Assembly (NCBI GenBank): GCA_010094045.1
Contig: ML986706.1
Span: forward strand, 85,558-149,557
Direction: 5' to 3'
Length of the DNA stretch: 64,000 nucleotides
Source: Lojkania enalia
Lineage: Eukaryota > Ascomycota > Dothideomycetes > Pleosporales
Part shown: piece after piece, positions 19,924 through 31,824 of the stretch
Layout of the letters: each line of letters begins with the position of its first letter
Position numbering within the stretch: position 1 is the first letter of the stretch
The notes under the pieces: generated by a model
Told to the model about the DNA's origin: nothing
Database searches by the model: none
The model's input: the letters and a program-made list of their open reading frames with translations, nothing else
Translations under genes and position numbers: made by a program

Positions 19924-22467
19924 TCATCCAACCTTCTTCGGCACAACCTCAGGCTCCCCGGTGGCGCCCAATCCCGAGTTCCTATGTGCTAGCTTGCTTT
20001 CAACGCCCGCAATTGCACTCTCCACTGCGTCCGATACATCAATATGGAAGAACGGCCTATTCGTTCCAAGTACAGAAGACACCCTACTAGGTAATCCCAC
20101 AACTTTCTTGCCTTCAGAAGAAATCTCGTCTGCATGCTCCTCATCCTTCTTCTTCTCATTTTCAACTGGCCTCGGGTCCCCGATAGCAGCGAAACTGTAA
20201 ACGGGATTCCAGTGCCCGCGAGCTCGGACGTGATCTGTAGACGGGTAGCCAAAGCCTGCTGCCGTGAGGGCGCGCTTGGTCCAACGGTTGTTAGCGGCCG
20301 CGAAATGCCATTCCACAATTTCAGGGGCGGCATAGCGGTCTAGTTGATGGCGAACGTCAATAAGGCCTTGCACAGAGGTCGTGTCTACATGATTGACGGA
20401 GGAGAAATCAAGGATGATGGCACGGAGGATGGGCCTGTTGTCTTCGAGATTGACGGGTTGGCCGCGGCGTGGGCCGGGATCGTTCCATGGCCTGTCGCCT
20501 ATCTTCTCATGTCTATCCAATCTTGTGGGACGAGCCTCCTTTTGCACAATCGCTGTTAGCTCGTCCAAGTAACGTTGTTGATTGAGATAGGTAAAACCCT
20601 CGCTAAACCGGTAGATGAAGACGCCAGGATATGGTGACTCGAATGCAATATGCGGGTTCGACGCGTCCGATTGATTGATAGGGAGGAAAGTCTCCCTAAC
20701 TTTCTCTTCTAATCCAGGGCCATACGCCTCTTTGCGAGCAATCGCATCGGGAGTGGAGCGGTATATGTTGACTTTGCCAAGGAATGCGCCATGTGACTTT
20801 AGATGACGCCAGAGCAAAAGAGCTAGAGCCGCGCAGATCGTGAGATAGATGCCATTTTCGATGTTTGTGAAGACTGTAAGGAGGACGCCCGCGAAGAAAA
20901 TAACCACCTCGAGTGGCGAAGTTTCCCAGAACTGATAAACCACGTTAGGAGGTGTGATTAGGTCGCCAACTGCATGTATAATAATCGCTGCGAGACTGGA
21001 CAAGGGAATGTAGAAGAAGACAGATGTCAGGGCATAGAGGGCGAGCAGGACAATAATGGCTGTGAAAATGCCAGCAAAAGGTGTGCGTACACCAGCCTTA
21101 GACTTGATGGCGGTGCGGGAAAAGGAACCCGTAGCTGGATAAGCGCCCAGGAAGGGACCAAACAGATTTGTAAAGCCGACAGCCACAAGTTCCTGAGATG
21201 GATTTATCGCGTAGTTGTTAATGCGTCCAAACGACTTCGAAATTGCGATGTGTTCGAGGATGAGCACGATAATGGTTACCGGTAAATCGGGAGCTACGGC
21301 AGATAGCAGCGCGATATTCATTTCGGGAACCCCAGCGTGTTGGAAGCCTTGGTACAGTCAGTGTGCGGGTAAACCTATAGTTACGCGATGGTGCCAACCT
21401 CGCGGGACTTTGCCCAATATCCTGAATTTGGCAGCTTTGGCATCTTTAATATGCCGATTGACCAGCCAACTGATGAGAATGTACAACAGGATGACGAAAG
21501 CCATTCGTAGCGTTGAAATAAAGAACCAGAGCTTCTTTCTATAAGGTTGCATTTTAGTCATGATACTGCAAAATATGCGGATTGCATAGAGCAAAGTCAA
21601 AGCGCTCAAACCCATCGCAGCGTCCAGTTTCGTCCTTGGAAGACCTTTCAGCGTGTTAATAATGACCAAATACGTTGCTCCCCGGGTGTTGACACCAGAA
21701 ATACCCATGAGCGCAGGGACTTGGCCGACGCCAATACTCAGAGCAGCGCCGGTCATAAAGGAAGTAATGGCAACAAGAGGAATGAATTCGACGATCCATC
21801 CAGCTCGAATAAGGCCGATAAAGAGCAGCACGGCGCCAGCAATTACGGACAGACAGCTTGCAATTGATGGCGCAGAGTACTCGGGATGATCAGTCTGCAC
21901 CTTGATCACAATGTTGCCCACAATTGTAGACATGACAGCGACAGTCTGTTCAATTCAGCTTCCATTAAAAAAAAAATAAAAAAAAAAATAAATAAGAATG
22001 AAAACTTTACTGACGCCAATCGTGATATCCTTAGATGTGGCAAAAGCCCAGTAAAGTAAGAAACCAACAAAAGACGTATAAAGCCCGTACTCTGGTGGCA
22101 GCTTGGCTAGAAGGGCATAAGCCATTCCTTGGGGGATTACGACGAAGCCAACGGTAACACCTAATGCGCGTAAGTCGACATTAAAAAAAGAGACTACGTA
22201 CGGACCTGCAATGATGTCGCCTGCGAGCCAAGTTAGGTTGTAATGGAATATCCAAGACCAGAATGGGAACAAGCTTCGAAAGTAATTTACAACCCCAGCC
22301 TTCGTAGGAGTGAAGGAGAAAAGCCATTCCTTGACCGTCGGTTCTTCTTCGAGATAAGGCTCCACAGAGTCTGCGCTAGTAGCGAGCGACTCTTGATATT
22401 CTTTACGATAGTCGAGATCGATGGAGAGAAGATTTGCCACTATGCGGGCTGCTGCGTTGGGTGCCAT
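19924..22467 (-). CDS. SulP/SLC26 sulfate permease with STAS domain
   Basis: Proton-coupled sulfate importer of the plasma membrane, about 792 residues. Four exons: 22467-22206, 22160-22015, 21945-21399 and 21347-19924 (2,379 nt, in frame). Splicing restores DIIAGVTVGFVVIPQGMAYA, KDITIGTVAVMSTIVGN and PRGFQHAGVPEMNIALLSAV, all conserved SulP stretches. About 10-12 membrane spans precede a C-terminal STAS domain (around residues 540-700) containing AIILDFSSVNHVDTTSVQGL, where the conserved D-F-S...D-T/S-S core is visible. The extra 90-residue tail is charged. Intron 3 (21946-22014) is a nearly pure A/T stretch. Intron 4 uses a weak GTTGGC donor, but the protein match across it is strong. Confidence 0.93.
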
Positions 22468-24624
22468 GTCTGCAACCTCTGGTTATACTTCCCGATACTG
22501 CCTGAGAGTGAATAGGGAGGTATATAATCCTAAGGAGTATATTCGTCGCTTTGGAGAACCCAGGACCACAAACTTTAAACCCAAGGTTGCACGCGGAAAG
22601 AAAGCTGGACGATCTAGGTTGATCATTAAGAGTGATGCGAGGAGCGTAGATTTAATAAAGGCACGGCTAGGAAGTCGACACACCCTTGCGCAATAATAGG
22701 CGGTCTAGCGTGCTTGTTATTGTGTTGTGCTTTTTTCTATCGCGTTTCATAGCCTATTTTTCAATTAGGGAGTGTCTACCGCTCTCGGTACACAACCTAG
22801 TGCTGCATGAGTGGATAGGCGCATTGCGTGCTCGGGAGACGAGATATGTGTGGTCCACGGCCGAGGGAACCCAAGACTTTGAAAATTCTGGGCACGAATG
22901 AATAAAAAAGGCGGACGCCTGAGGCGTTTATTCAAGCAGGCGTTCAGAGTTAGGCAGGTAAATCAGATACTCCGGTCGTACAGTAATTGAGCTATCGGCT
23001 TTGTTGAAAAGAAAGCGGAGCGAAGTTCCGTTCCAACTAATGCGGGGCAGTATTCACGAAAGGTATGCTGGCTCAGCGTGCTACAATGATGGAGCAGAAA
23101 ATTTTATGGCTGGAAGAAAGCGTGGACAAGCGTCAGTTGCCTGGTCGCACGCAATTCCGCCATGGCGTTGCGATATCGACCTCGCCCCTTGGCAGTCTTA
23201 GCGCCGGTCCTGGACACCAGAGGAGCTCACGAACTCTACATAATGGGCATGCACTCGGATCCTTTCTTTGCATGTTATGATAGCAGCCCAATTCTGTGGT
23301 AGTGTGTGGTCAGAAAAGAATCAAATCAATATGACGCTCGCGCCCCCTCTTAGACCTATAACAAAATACTCTGAATGTCTAACAGGCGCTGCGAGGCTTG
23401 ATACACATGCTTTTAATCCGACCTGAAGCAAATGTAAATTTCCAAGGTACCTCTATTAAATCAAGGACTAGATGGCTTGTAGAAATACTAACTAGAGTGC
23501 AAGAAGAGTTCGAAGACTAGGTAGGGAGAAACGGTATTTTTCTGCAATACAAAATACCTAGTCTCGAATCCAAGGTGAAACGCGGTCATGAGGGACGAGC
23601 TAGCCAGCATCCAAGCATAGCCATTCCGCATACTGCAGCCGTCACTCACCTGCATTATTTTGGGCGATTTGACCTATATTGACTCAAATATTCTGGTTAG
23701 GTGTGCTCAAGCCCGAGCTGTGTTGTTTCTTACGAATCTACGGACCTACCAGCCATTACCCTAGATAGTTCCGGGATATACCAATGGCTCCTTTATATTC
23801 TAGATCAGATCGTCTTAGGCTTTGTTCTGTGTATTCAAAAGTCCCCCTAGCGCATGATATACCTTTGGCTAATAGCTCTTGGAAAGGGATTACGTCGGCT
23901 GGCGGATACACCATAGCATGACAATGGCGGTAATGGGAATAGCCTACAAAACGTCGGGTTGCGCAACTCTAATCATACTGCGGGATCGTGATGAGAAGAG
24001 AGCTGCTTGGGCGAATTAGCGTGGAAGCTAGAAGATTGTCCCGCGACAATATTTAACAAGTTCAATGGCTGAATTATTCTTATCCGTATTTCTCACAGGG
24101 GATTGTAAGGCTTTGTCTCACTACCGGATGAGGGGCTCATGCATGTGATTATTGAAAGAAACGTTGGGTAGGAGTTCGACTCAAGCCTCGCGCTAGCCAG
24201 TTGAGTTCTTGGCGCCCCGTCCATTATCCACACTGCACTCCCGCTAATCCGACTTGAAAGGTTACAAAAGTATTAGATTCGCTTATCTATAGATATATCC
24301 TTTGTATCCTCCAACTAAATTGAATAGAACAAATAGTTTTAACTCGTTACATCTCACACCTACACCAACGAAACTCCATACAACTCATACTCCGCTTATA
24401 CTCCACTAAAAATATTAACTCCAAACCGGCCATAATCTCTTGCAATCTTTCTACGACAATTACACAACACTCTCTAAACCTCTACTGAAAGACTATCATG
24501 ACCTTAAAAGTTTGTTTCGTAGATTTTTCCCTACTTCGAAATAGATTTTGTTGATTTTCATTTGAATCTCTACTCTATTCGCAACAACTTCCCGGGTGAT
24601 ACCATTCCAATTCAGCTTCCCTTT
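22468..24624. other. AT-rich gene-poor stretch, 2.2 kb
   Basis: Promoter side of the sulfate permease, then AT-rich DNA without a supportable ORF. Composition becomes very AT-rich near 24.2-24.6 kb, next to the amidohydrolase relic. Confidence 0.5.
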
Positions 24625-26070
24625 TCAGATAGAATTCACGGCTACCTCACCGATACTGAAATCCAGCATTCTGCTGTTTCTCTTCCCTATAGCTCCGTCA
24701 ACAAATAAGTCCACATCGGCTAGATTTGAGTGAAGGATTGCAACCGTGACTAGATCATGCTGTGCCGCTCCAATGAGTCCGGGCCCATAGCATCAAAAAT
24801 AGCAAGATCTGCATTCGTACTAATTCCAATACTGCCAATTTTATTCTCCGTACGAACCGCCTTGGTGCCTTGATCAATAACGAAGTTGAAAGGTGCCTCG
24901 ACAGACAAAATGACAGGAAGCGTGGTTGTAGTCTTGCCTTGGCCAAGTTCGTGCTCGCTGAAGCGGTTCCTTGCATTATGAAGACCCAATCTGGTCTCTG
25001 GAATGATATATGCTGAATTTTGGAGGGCAATCCACTCCTAAACTCGCATGCATCTGAGTTCCAACCCATTTGCCATTTAGGAAAGATTCATCTAAACACG
25101 TGGGTAGACCAGTAGCCATCTGCGGCTCCGTACTTGGTGTCGAGCTAATGTGTGCTTTGGCACTCTTGATCAAGTCAACATCTTCCCTATGAATTCTGTT
25201 TGAATGTGAAAGTAGGATGTGCTCGTTGAAGGGATTCATCCTATGCAGTACTTTTATGGGACTGCCTGGCCATCTATCTCCGATTTGTGGACTGTCGTTT
25301 GAATTTACAGTAATGATTTGGAACCCTTCTTCTTCATATGGGGAAATAGATCCTTGATTGCTTGGGCCGGGAGGAAGAACAAGTCGAAAGCGAATCCATG
25401 AGTCACTCGTCCATCGACCTACGGCTCTTGAGAAGCAAGCTCATTGAAAGTTTGCATGACCCGGTCTTCGAAAGGGTTTTAAGACTTAACTCTCATAATC
25501 GGCGTATAGCAGTAGACTGTTCGAATTTCAGAGGACGTCGTCGTTGCAACAGGAGTTTTGGCATGGTCTCCAGAATATGTGGTATGAACATAGTTCACAA
25601 CAATCATTGCGCCGACCGCTAGTTATTCTAGCATACAGGCCAGTTGGCCGCAGAAGGCATCTTTAGCGAGAATTGTGATGACCGAGCGTTCCCCGGCCGT
25701 CAGCCTTCTCAAAACCTCAAAGCCCACGACGAATAAGGGTCTATTCTAGAGTTGTTAAGTAGGAACCGAGCACATCAATAACCATATAATTCAGGAGTAC
25801 TTCACTTACGCGCCGGCCTTTAAGCCGCGATTGCTAATCATGACGATGCATGTCAATGAACTCCGGTGAGGTGATCTTATTGGTACAGTCGATAACTTCA
25901 GGACCATCTTCGTCCTCGAGATTCTTTTCGATTTTCGCAATTTTGTCATTTTCAATCAAAATATTGTTCCGAACGGGCAAGACGTGGTTCTTGGCATTGC
26001 GAAAGAGGGCAGTGCGATTTTTGAGGAGAATAGAGGATGATAGAGACATGCGAATCAATAAAGTGTTCAA
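24625..26070 (-). pseudogene. Decayed amidohydrolase (cytosine-deaminase/chlorohydrolase-like)
   Basis: Pieces of one metal-dependent amidohydrolase are readable in order on the minus strand but in several frames. They run from 26070 with HVLPVRNNILIENDKIAKIE and VIDCTNKITSPEFID, through MQTFNELASQEP and GFAFDLFFLPAQAIKDLF near 25.35-25.45 kb, then HILLSHSNRIHREDVDLIKS with HISSTPSTEPQMATGLPTC and SLGVDC near 25.05-25.2 kb, to KAVRTENKIGSIG, ADLAIFDAMGP and a shifted AAQHDLVTVAILHSNLADVD tail ending at 24625. The metal-binding His pair of the N-terminal motif has become HRHD and is followed at once by a TAG where a Trp codon is expected. Other stops and at least one frameshift lie downstream. 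It cannot make a full enzyme. A GTAAGT donor is still visible near 25.81 kb. Confidence 0.85.
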
Positions 26071-26302
26071 CGAACACTAAATTTCTAGTGATGGGGGTTG
26101 CGAAGTTTGAATTTGTAAGGCTCAGCTAGGATTCTGATTTCCTGTGATCGTCACTCGGGCATCTGTAGGGGATTCAATGCGACAAATACTTTTAAATCCA
26201 TCCTCTATGACAATTCTGCTCTAGGAAGATGTTGGCGTATGAAAACTTCTTTCTTAATGCAAGCTATGGCTGTCTTTCCAAAGAAAATAATTGGAAAAAA
26301 CC

Positions 26303-26321
26303 TTTTTTTTTTTTTTTTTTT
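26303..26321. repeat. T19 tract
   Basis: Homopolymer close to the amidohydrolase relic; no target-site duplication is seen. Confidence 0.6.
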
Positions 26322-28406
26322 CATTCCAGCCGTATCTACAATATGAGAGGGATTTTTGGCAAGTCTGCCGAGTTGTATCAGATACCGTCGTACGATATCA
26401 CGCTAGATACCAGCTGATATACCCCTTTTCTATGTAGATAAATATGGCCTGCTGGCCATCATCAATCAAGAAGTTCAGTTCTTCATGTCCCTCCCTGAGG
26501 CAAGATTCGCCTCTCACCACATACAAAAGTCCATCCGAACTCTCGGCTTTACTAAATACCAAGGCTGAACTACAAGTACAACACCAGAGTATGCGTGTTG
26601 AACGGATGTCAGCCTCAAAAGCGAAAAGCAGAGTCCAGATCATACAAAGCACAACCTTTCATTTGTTTACGACAGCAAGCTTCGTCGGAAGATGGCAAGG
26701 CGTGTATTCTGCTTCGCAGTATATCGAGGCCCAGCCCTGCAGTTGAAACCGGAGTGCATAGGCTAAGCATATATCAGATGCAAGACCTAGAGCTTCTTCT
26801 TTCAGTTTCCGATTATCAAGGCAACGAACGTGGAAGTCGAAGAAATCAAAAGAAATATTCTACCTCCCGCTATTTGAAAATCAAATCAAACGCAACCTTC
26901 AATCATGGCGCAAAGACAAGATTAGAAGTAAATGAACAGATAGCCTGGATGGAACGATCATATAGAGCTCTGAGGACGAATCTATCAAGTAAGCTCCTGT
27001 AGTAGGACCCGTTAGTGAGGTATTCGCATCACGCCTGAGCGCGCCAAATGCAGAAACAGGCCGGAAATTAATCATCAATCTTTCCAGGATCGTATTCTAT
27101 GAAGTATTTTCTGAAGCGACTTCTAAGTACATGAGCGGGGTAAAATAATTTGCAATCAATCATTCCAGCCTCAAGAACCAACAAGAAATTTGGTTTACTA
27201 TCAAACTTGACCTCCTAAATACGTTTCCAATCATTGATCGGAATCACCCTCTCTAGAATTCATCATGACTCTTGTCACGAATCTAGATTTCGATAAGCTT
27301 TGCCTGCTTAACGAGAATTGGACAATTGATTAGCTCAAATTGCATTACCAACGTGCGTTCGGCGTCTTCATTCGGCTTGAGGAATATTGCAAATCGGTGC
27401 TTTACAGACTAGAACTGAGCTTCATGAACCTCGGAGCTTCAAGTGAAGGAAGGAAACACGTTCTTAAATAACGAATTACCTACTTGGAGCAGATCCTCAG
27501 TGGAATTTATAATAGTTGATGAAAAATAAGGATGTATTCAAGGTGATAGAGAGAATTCCAAACTGGGCTACCTATATATGCACTGGCCTCATTACATAAA
27601 CAAACACTAGAACCACTCCTACCAGGCACCTTGACAACACCTACCATCAAAGATAGTCACAAAGAAATCTATCGATCCCGGCTCACAGGTTGGTCTGCAC
27701 GCAAAACCGCAAACGAGGCTGCCTATATTAAGCCATGGAAAACTGGTGTATACCAGAAACTAGCCATGCAAAGAATTATGTAGCCATTTTAGTAGGGAAA
27801 TGCTGTACATAAGGGCGAACTAATATAGTGGTAGCTTCAAATGGTTTTGTCGGGTGCTAGGAACCGTTATTGTACTCTCAACCTACTAACACAATGTACG
27901 TGAACTATTAAAGATGATTGAAGGAGATATATTAACTAAGTGAGAACGAGCTACGGAGTCATCCATATTTTATATTTCCCTCAGAATCGCTGACGAAGAG
28001 AATATTGCGACTTCTTATATTGGTGGTCTCCAAAATTTGAAAATTTTGATTAGGTGTAGGACAATTTGCGCGAAAGCACTCAAATTGTTATAAGTGTTTA
28101 TTGGATCTTGACTGGAAATTGCGATCATAGAGACCTTGAGAACAATACAGTCCCGTAATAAGTGAGAACCTACAAAAGATCAGCGAATAACCGCATTGAG
28201 CGAGTCAGGACTCTGGGTATAATGGCTTTACATTACTCGCACATACAAGGTCTCGCCAACTGATACTAGCTCCATGGTGATTACATTCCACTCTCGGAGC
28301 CCGTAGAACCTAGTTTGTATCGCGCAAACCAATAATATATGAAGTCTCGGAAGGTTTAAAACCTCAGTTTTCAAACTAACTCTTCATTGTTCCTCAACCC
28401 TGGGTC

Positions 28407-28428
28407 TTTTTTTTTTTTTTTTTTTTTT
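28407..28428. repeat. T22 tract
   Basis: Homopolymer about 410 nt upstream of the AtuA-like start codon, where AT-rich island DNA ends. It may exclude nucleosomes from this promoter. Confidence 0.6.
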
Positions 28429-28841
28429 GGATATCTTGAGGAACGTTCCGGATGGAAAGCCCCTCGTATCTTACTCCCCCGCAGCCCCGCTAAGAGCAAG
28501 CCAATGACGCAGTTTCCGCCACTGATCCAGCCCTATCCGAGCCTCAGGAAAGCAATATCCGTAGTGCTTTCTTCACCGTCGTCAAAGGTTATCCGCAATA
28601 GGGTCTCAGGACATGTCCTCAGGACCGGCCCATACCCTCCTATTTAGAATCCGTTCGTTTCATTGGGCCGCTAATGCAGAGAATGGTTCCTGTGACAGTT
28701 ACCAGAGCTAGGCTAAGCTCAAAGAGGAGAAGCTGCTGGAGATATATGTAGGCCATGACGGACACCTGTTCGTAGGTTCCAAAGCTTCGCTTCTTAAGGT
28801 TTTAATTATCTTTCTCAAAAAAAAGGTTTCGTTACACATCA

Positions 28842-31152
28842 ATGTCTCCCTCCAAGGATACCAAGCGCGCAGTGCGCATTGCAGGATGTTCAGGTGGCTT
28901 CACAGACCGTTCAACGGCCATTACACGTATGGCTGGGGACCCTGAAGTTGATGTAGTTATAGGTATAATTTTTTTATTCCTTTTGTTAACGTAATGACTG
29001 AAATTTTTAGGCGATTGGCTCTCTGAAATGACCATGACTCTTCACGGAAGCGGAAAAGTTAAAAATCTCGAAAATACAAACGGCAAAGTTCAGCTGCCGC
29101 TTGAAGAGCGCAAAAAGACGGCTATGTACGCAGATACATTCCTTCAATGCCTCGAACCCGCCATTCCCAATCTTGTGAAGAACAAGACCAAACTGGCCGT
29201 GAACGCGGGTGCCTCTGACACCGAACTACTAGCTGAAGTGGTAGTCGACTTGCTAGAGAAGCAAGGAGCTAGCCAGTTGAAGGTGGCATGGATTGAGGGT
29301 GATGATGTGACTGGTCATGTCAATAGTTTAATCATGAAGGGTGAAAAATTTGAGAGCTTGATGCATGGCAAAAAACTTGAGGAATGGGGTATGGAACCAG
29401 TTTGCGCCCAAGCATACCTTGGTGGCCTTTGCATTGCAGAAGCTTTCCGTCAAGGGGCAGATATTGTGTTGGCTGGTCGTGTGGCAGATGCTGCCCCAGT
29501 TATTGGTGCTGCAGCGTAAGCAAAACCCGACTCTTTTACAGATTACGGCTGACTTCGACAGATGGTGGCACAATTGGAAAGCCGATCAATTTCATGAGCT
29601 AGCAGCATCACTCATAGCAGGACACCTTATCGAATGTTCCGCTTACGTGACTGGGGGTTACTATTCCATGTTCAAAGACCTTGTTAAAGCAGGGAAGCAT
29701 GTCAACATGGGTTTCCCTATTGCAGAAGTTGAGCATGATGGTATCTTCTACATCGCAAAGGAAAAGAACACAGGAGGTACGGGATGTCCTTAATAATTAC
29801 GAGCAATTATCGATCTGACATCTTTAGGCTGCGTAACTGTAGGCTCCTGCGCTTCTCAATTGCTGTACGAGATCCAAGGCCCTTTATACTACAACTGTGA
29901 TGTGACGGCGGATATTTCAAATATCAAGATGGAGCAGGTCAGCGAAGACTATGTGCGTGTGACAGGTAAGTCAAAATCTTGAATCTTTAAGCTCTTGTAT
30001 ATTCTGCCGGCTTCAAACATAGGTACTAGGTATACCATACGTCTACTCTAGAGTTACATAGGCGGAAATTGCCTTGAAAATATTTGATCTGTGCTATATA
30101 TACTAATTAAATTCCTTCTTCTTAGGCATCAAGGGGCTACCACCACCACCCACGACCAAAGTTGGTATTACAGCCCCCGCCGGCTTCCAATGCGAATGGC
30201 ACTTCTACATCTGCGGTCTAGACATTGAGGAAAAATGCAGGGTTACGGAAGACCAAATCCGTGATGGTATAAATCATTGACATATTCTGCAATTAAATCC
30301 AAGTAACTAACACGTTTGTAGCCATGGGCGAGAACCAGAAACGTTTCACAACCTTAAAGTTCCATCAAAACGGCTCGTCTCCTATTGATGCTCGGAATCA
30401 AGATGTCGCGACAGTCGACTTCAGATGCTTTGCACAAACTTCTGACCCCGAAGTCGTGCGTCCCGATATTCCCAATGGCTTCAACCGCTGGTGTCTCGAA
30501 GTTTTTCTCCAATCCGCACCTGGTGTCTCCCTTTCCAACGATCTACGTCAAATTGTGCCGAAACCGTACTACGAGTATTGGGTCTCGCTGCTGCCGCAAT
30601 CAGAGCTTCCCCTGCGCGTCCACAACATGTGGGGCGATAAGAAAGTCATTGACCTCGCACCTCCAAAAATTACCCAAGAGTACCCGCGCCAACAGCCATC
30701 ATACGAGACGTCTTCACCTACTAATCTCAGCAAATTCGGAGAAACGATCCATGCGCCTCTTGGCTACATTGTCGCTGGCAGATCCGGCGATAAGGCTTCA
30801 GACTGCAACTGTGGATTCTTTGTTCGACACGACGACGAATACGACTGGCTACGTTCCTTCATGACGATCGAGCGCGTGAAACAACTTCTTGGCCCCGAGG
30901 AATACAAAGGCAAGCCCATCGACCGATTTGAGTTGCCTGGAATCAATGCTGTGCATTTCTTGTTGCATGATCACTTGGATAGAGGATATAACGCTTGTAG
31001 TAACTACGACACTCTTGGGAAGAGTAAGTTGTGCCAGCAGAGATCCGCTGAGTGAGACTTATGTTAACATGATTACTACAGATGCGATGGAGTATATGCG
31101 CTCAAAGACGGTGGATCTGCCGAAGAAATTCTTAGACCGAGGCAGGATTTAA
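28842..31152 (+). CDS. AtuA-like (DUF1446, acyclic terpene utilisation) family protein
   Basis: Seven exons: 28842-28962, 29011-29515, 29562-29776, 29828-29965, 30126-30266, 30322-31023 and 31082-31152. They total 1,893 nt in frame, about 630 residues. Exon 1 gives RAVRIAGCSGGFTDRSTAIT, and the joined protein reads GDWLSEMTMTLHG, then WIEGDDVTGHVNSL, AFRQGADIVLAGRVADAAPV, GHLIECSAYVTGGYYS and GGCVTVGSCASQLLYEIQGP: the DUF1446 domain (about 10-470). A C-terminal domain (about 500-610) with GYIVAGRSGDKASDCNCGFF matches the AtuA-like ferredoxin-fold unit. Bacterial AtuA belongs to citronellol/geraniol catabolism, but its exact reaction and that of the fungal homologs are not settled. No signal peptide. 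Convergent with the tyrosinase gene. Confidence 0.9.
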
Positions 31153-31727
31153 GAGGCATTATCCCTGTGGAACGCTCTCAACGGGGAAAGTGTATGATTC
31201 TGGTTATATCTTGGCTTTGAGAGGGCAATATGAAACCTTTGGACAATAAAATGTGCCAGTCTCGATATTCGGCCTGTGAGATGACGCAATCCCATAATTT
31301 CTCCCCGCATATAAGATTACAGTTGCTAATATCTTCTATATGCACTAAGAAAATTGAATATTCTTAATGCCGAAATCCATCAAGGGGTGTGGGTGGGGAG
31401 TTGGGGGGCATTCATCCGACGGCAGATCTTAGCTTTGCCACCAAAGGGAGCGGGGAAATTTGGGGAAACAGACAAAGATTGCTGACAAACCGCTAGGCAA
31501 GTTCTACAGCAGTACCAAGTTGATTAGAGGTATTCGGATTAATCCGCGCGCAAGTCCACGGCATTAGTACACAATCATACAATAGATCTAGGTGAACGGC
31601 CGTCCATTCATCACAGGCAATATTCTCGACGCGAAAGGTGCAGACCAGATACTCTTGTAAATACTGCTTATTTAAATTCAAGCCCGAAATTGAATTCAAC
31701 TACATACGATAGCGTCACACATAGCCA

Positions 31728-31790
<63 letters not shown>
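31728..31790. repeat. Trinucleotide repeat (AAT)21
   Basis: Twenty-one uninterrupted AAT units. The repeat begins 34 nt beyond the tyrosinase stop codon, so it probably lies in that 3' UTR, where it would read as repeated AUU. Confidence 0.95.
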
Positions 31791-31791
<1 letters not shown>

Positions 31792-31824
31792 GGAAAGACG
31801 AGAATATTGTCTGTTGAGTATTTC

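Larger units (their letters stand above)
26071..28841. other. AT-rich gene-poor stretch, 2.8 kb
   Basis: No intact gene. T tracts lie at 26303-26321 (T19) and 28407-28428 (T22). The last 400 nt regain normal composition and should hold the AtuA-like promoter, including a GGAACGTTCC palindrome at 28440-28449. A frame around 26.6-27.0 kb vaguely recalls a regulator but is not supportable. Confidence 0.5.

Noticed and set aside
26595..27002. Frame resembling a degraded Zn2Cys6 regulator (GCQPQKRKAESRSYKAQP)
   Set aside because: Only some cysteine positions fit and the missing ones cannot be reached by single transitions; no downstream regulator domain.
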